Below are positions 62,888 through 64,000 of a stretch of DNA of 64,000 nucleotides, one piece after another; the stretch's first letter is position 1, and each line of letters starts with the position of its first letter. The DNA comes from Prinia subflava. Lineage: Eukaryota; Chordata; Aves; Passeriformes; Cisticolidae. Both the position numbers and the translations under genes were made by a program. Under the pieces are notes generated by a model that had not been told where the DNA came from, made no database searches, and was given only the letters and a program-made list of their open reading frames with translations. The stretch is from the NCBI RefSeq assembly GCF_021018805.1, contig NC_086251.1:47624767-47688766 (forward strand). Reading direction: 5' to 3'.

Positions 62888-64000
62888 AGATTATAAACTT
62901 AATTTACTGAAAACCAACCAAACCTCTGCAATCCCCTCCAGTGTCATCGTCTATTGCTAGATGAATCTTCATACAGAAAACTAGTCTTGTCAGCACTGCA
63001 ACTCTCATTACACACACAAAAAGAGGATGGCAGACTAGTATTTGCATTGCCACTTTGAGTGGATGGGAAGGCTTTAGTCCCAGAAAAGAGGGGATGGAAA
63101 GCCATGCGAAGAATTAGCTCCCATCTATTAAAACAGCTGACAGGGTAGAAAGTGGCATCTCTACTGACATGGCCAACCAACACCCTCACTGGAACCGAAA
63201 GGTCTTCAACAAATAAATCAAGTCCACTATAAATAAAGGTGCTAATATAAAGACCTGTTGAGTTTATCCAGCTTCCTTTGCCTGTGTGTCTAATTAGCTT
63301 GTAAATTCTTTTGGTCAGGGAGAGCTTTCACTGTTCTGGGTTCAACTTTGAGATTTCCTATCTGGCCATGGAGAGAAATCTAGAGACATAACCTGATCTG
63401 TAATCTCCCCTATTGCCTTTTTTTGTAATAGCCAAGAGCTCTCACAGTTACTTTTGCTCTCTCAGCAGCTATAAAGGGAATGAAAGAGAGGAGACTGGAG
63501 CACGTCTGAGTGCCATTCTTCTGACATGCAGTTGTTTTCCTGCTTTAATGTAAATCAGAAAGTCAAAAGCCCACCAGAGAGAGCCTAGATGCCCGTGGAG
63601 CTTGGACAATTAAGATACTCAAATTCCTGTAGCAATGTGCATGTAAAGAAGCAACAGCATTAACACCACGGTTCCTCTTTGGTTCTCCAGCTTGAGTAAT
63701 GCCTTTTGCACTTGAGACAACTGGCAGTCTTCAGCATGAATCCACAGCAATTTCACATGCAGTACCACAGCATCCTGAGCATTGTGCTTCTGCATCTTTC
63801 TACGGTGGATAGAATTCACAAGCCAAACTAGAAAACACATTTGAATGATGGGAAAACAGAGGATTGGTGATATTTTATTTGTGATTACTTGTTTATGTGA
63901 GTTACTTGTATTATAATTATGAAACCATAACAAACATTGCCAGATCCGTGTTGTATATCCTGAAGAATATAGACAGTGATCCAGAGGGAATCACCTGAAA
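62888..64000. other. Gene-free right end of the window
   Basis: No exon or repeat is recognised. A 104-codon frame on minus (63619-63933) and an 81-codon frame (62944-63189) show no family features. 63285-63310 has a homeodomain core (ctaattagctt). Confidence 0.4.

Noticed and set aside
1..64000. CRISPR array, operon, phage or bacterial island
   Set aside because: No regularly spaced repeats, no dense coding and no ribosome-binding-site pattern; base composition and CR1 copies show vertebrate nuclear DNA.

Overview
The window looks like avian nuclear DNA, mostly non-coding. The main reason is seven copies of the CR1 LINE, the dominant retrotransposon of birds. They show the usual CR1 3' ends: plus-strand copies finish in gattctatga-type octamers, and minus-strand copies begin with agaatca-type sequence. 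There is also one solo LTR of an avian ERVL-like endogenous retrovirus. No bacterial, phage, CRISPR or organellar features are visible. A few open frames exceed 110 codons (the longest is 163), but none shows recognisable protein similarity or exon structure.

Layout. 1-6862 reads as intron of a plus-strand gene: it is rich in T over A and carries CR1 copies at 2018-2505 and 3932-4610 and the LTR at 3150-3590. At 6863-6927 there is one convincing coding segment. A good splice acceptor is followed by 20 codons and a TGA, with unusually many CpGs, and I read it as the last coding exon of an unidentified gene. 6928 to about 13790 is T-rich and holds three candidate poly(A) signals (7807, 9310, 13785), so part or all of it may be 3' UTR. 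It includes an unexplained GC-rich patch at 12530-12790. From about 13.8 to 32.7 kb there is no gene and no transposon that I can recognise, only short simple repeats, a perfect 20-bp palindrome inside a 10-bp direct repeat (18341-18378) and a 58-nt pure G/T tract (18764-18821).

From 32.7 to 41 kb four CR1 fragments lie in mixed orientation (32768, 35594, 37399, 40372). About 47.9-50.1 kb is the opposite of the left end: it is A-rich on the plus strand and is bordered by a minus-strand ATTAAA with a G/T-rich downstream element, so it may be the 3' end of a minus-strand transcript. The right end (50-64 kb) holds an 18-bp palindrome, a two-copy tandem duplication of about 100 bp in a GC-rich islet (53861-54063), an RFX X-box-like site (56479-56492), an 11-bp hairpin (58382-58410) and a CR1 tail (62690-62887).

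No gene system can be reconstructed. The picture is the 3' end of one gene followed by a long intergenic stretch, possibly with a second, convergent transcript near 48-50 kb. I found no evidence for a novel biological system. The items most worth checking are the terminal exon, the strand-asymmetric block at 48-50 kb and the structured palindromes.
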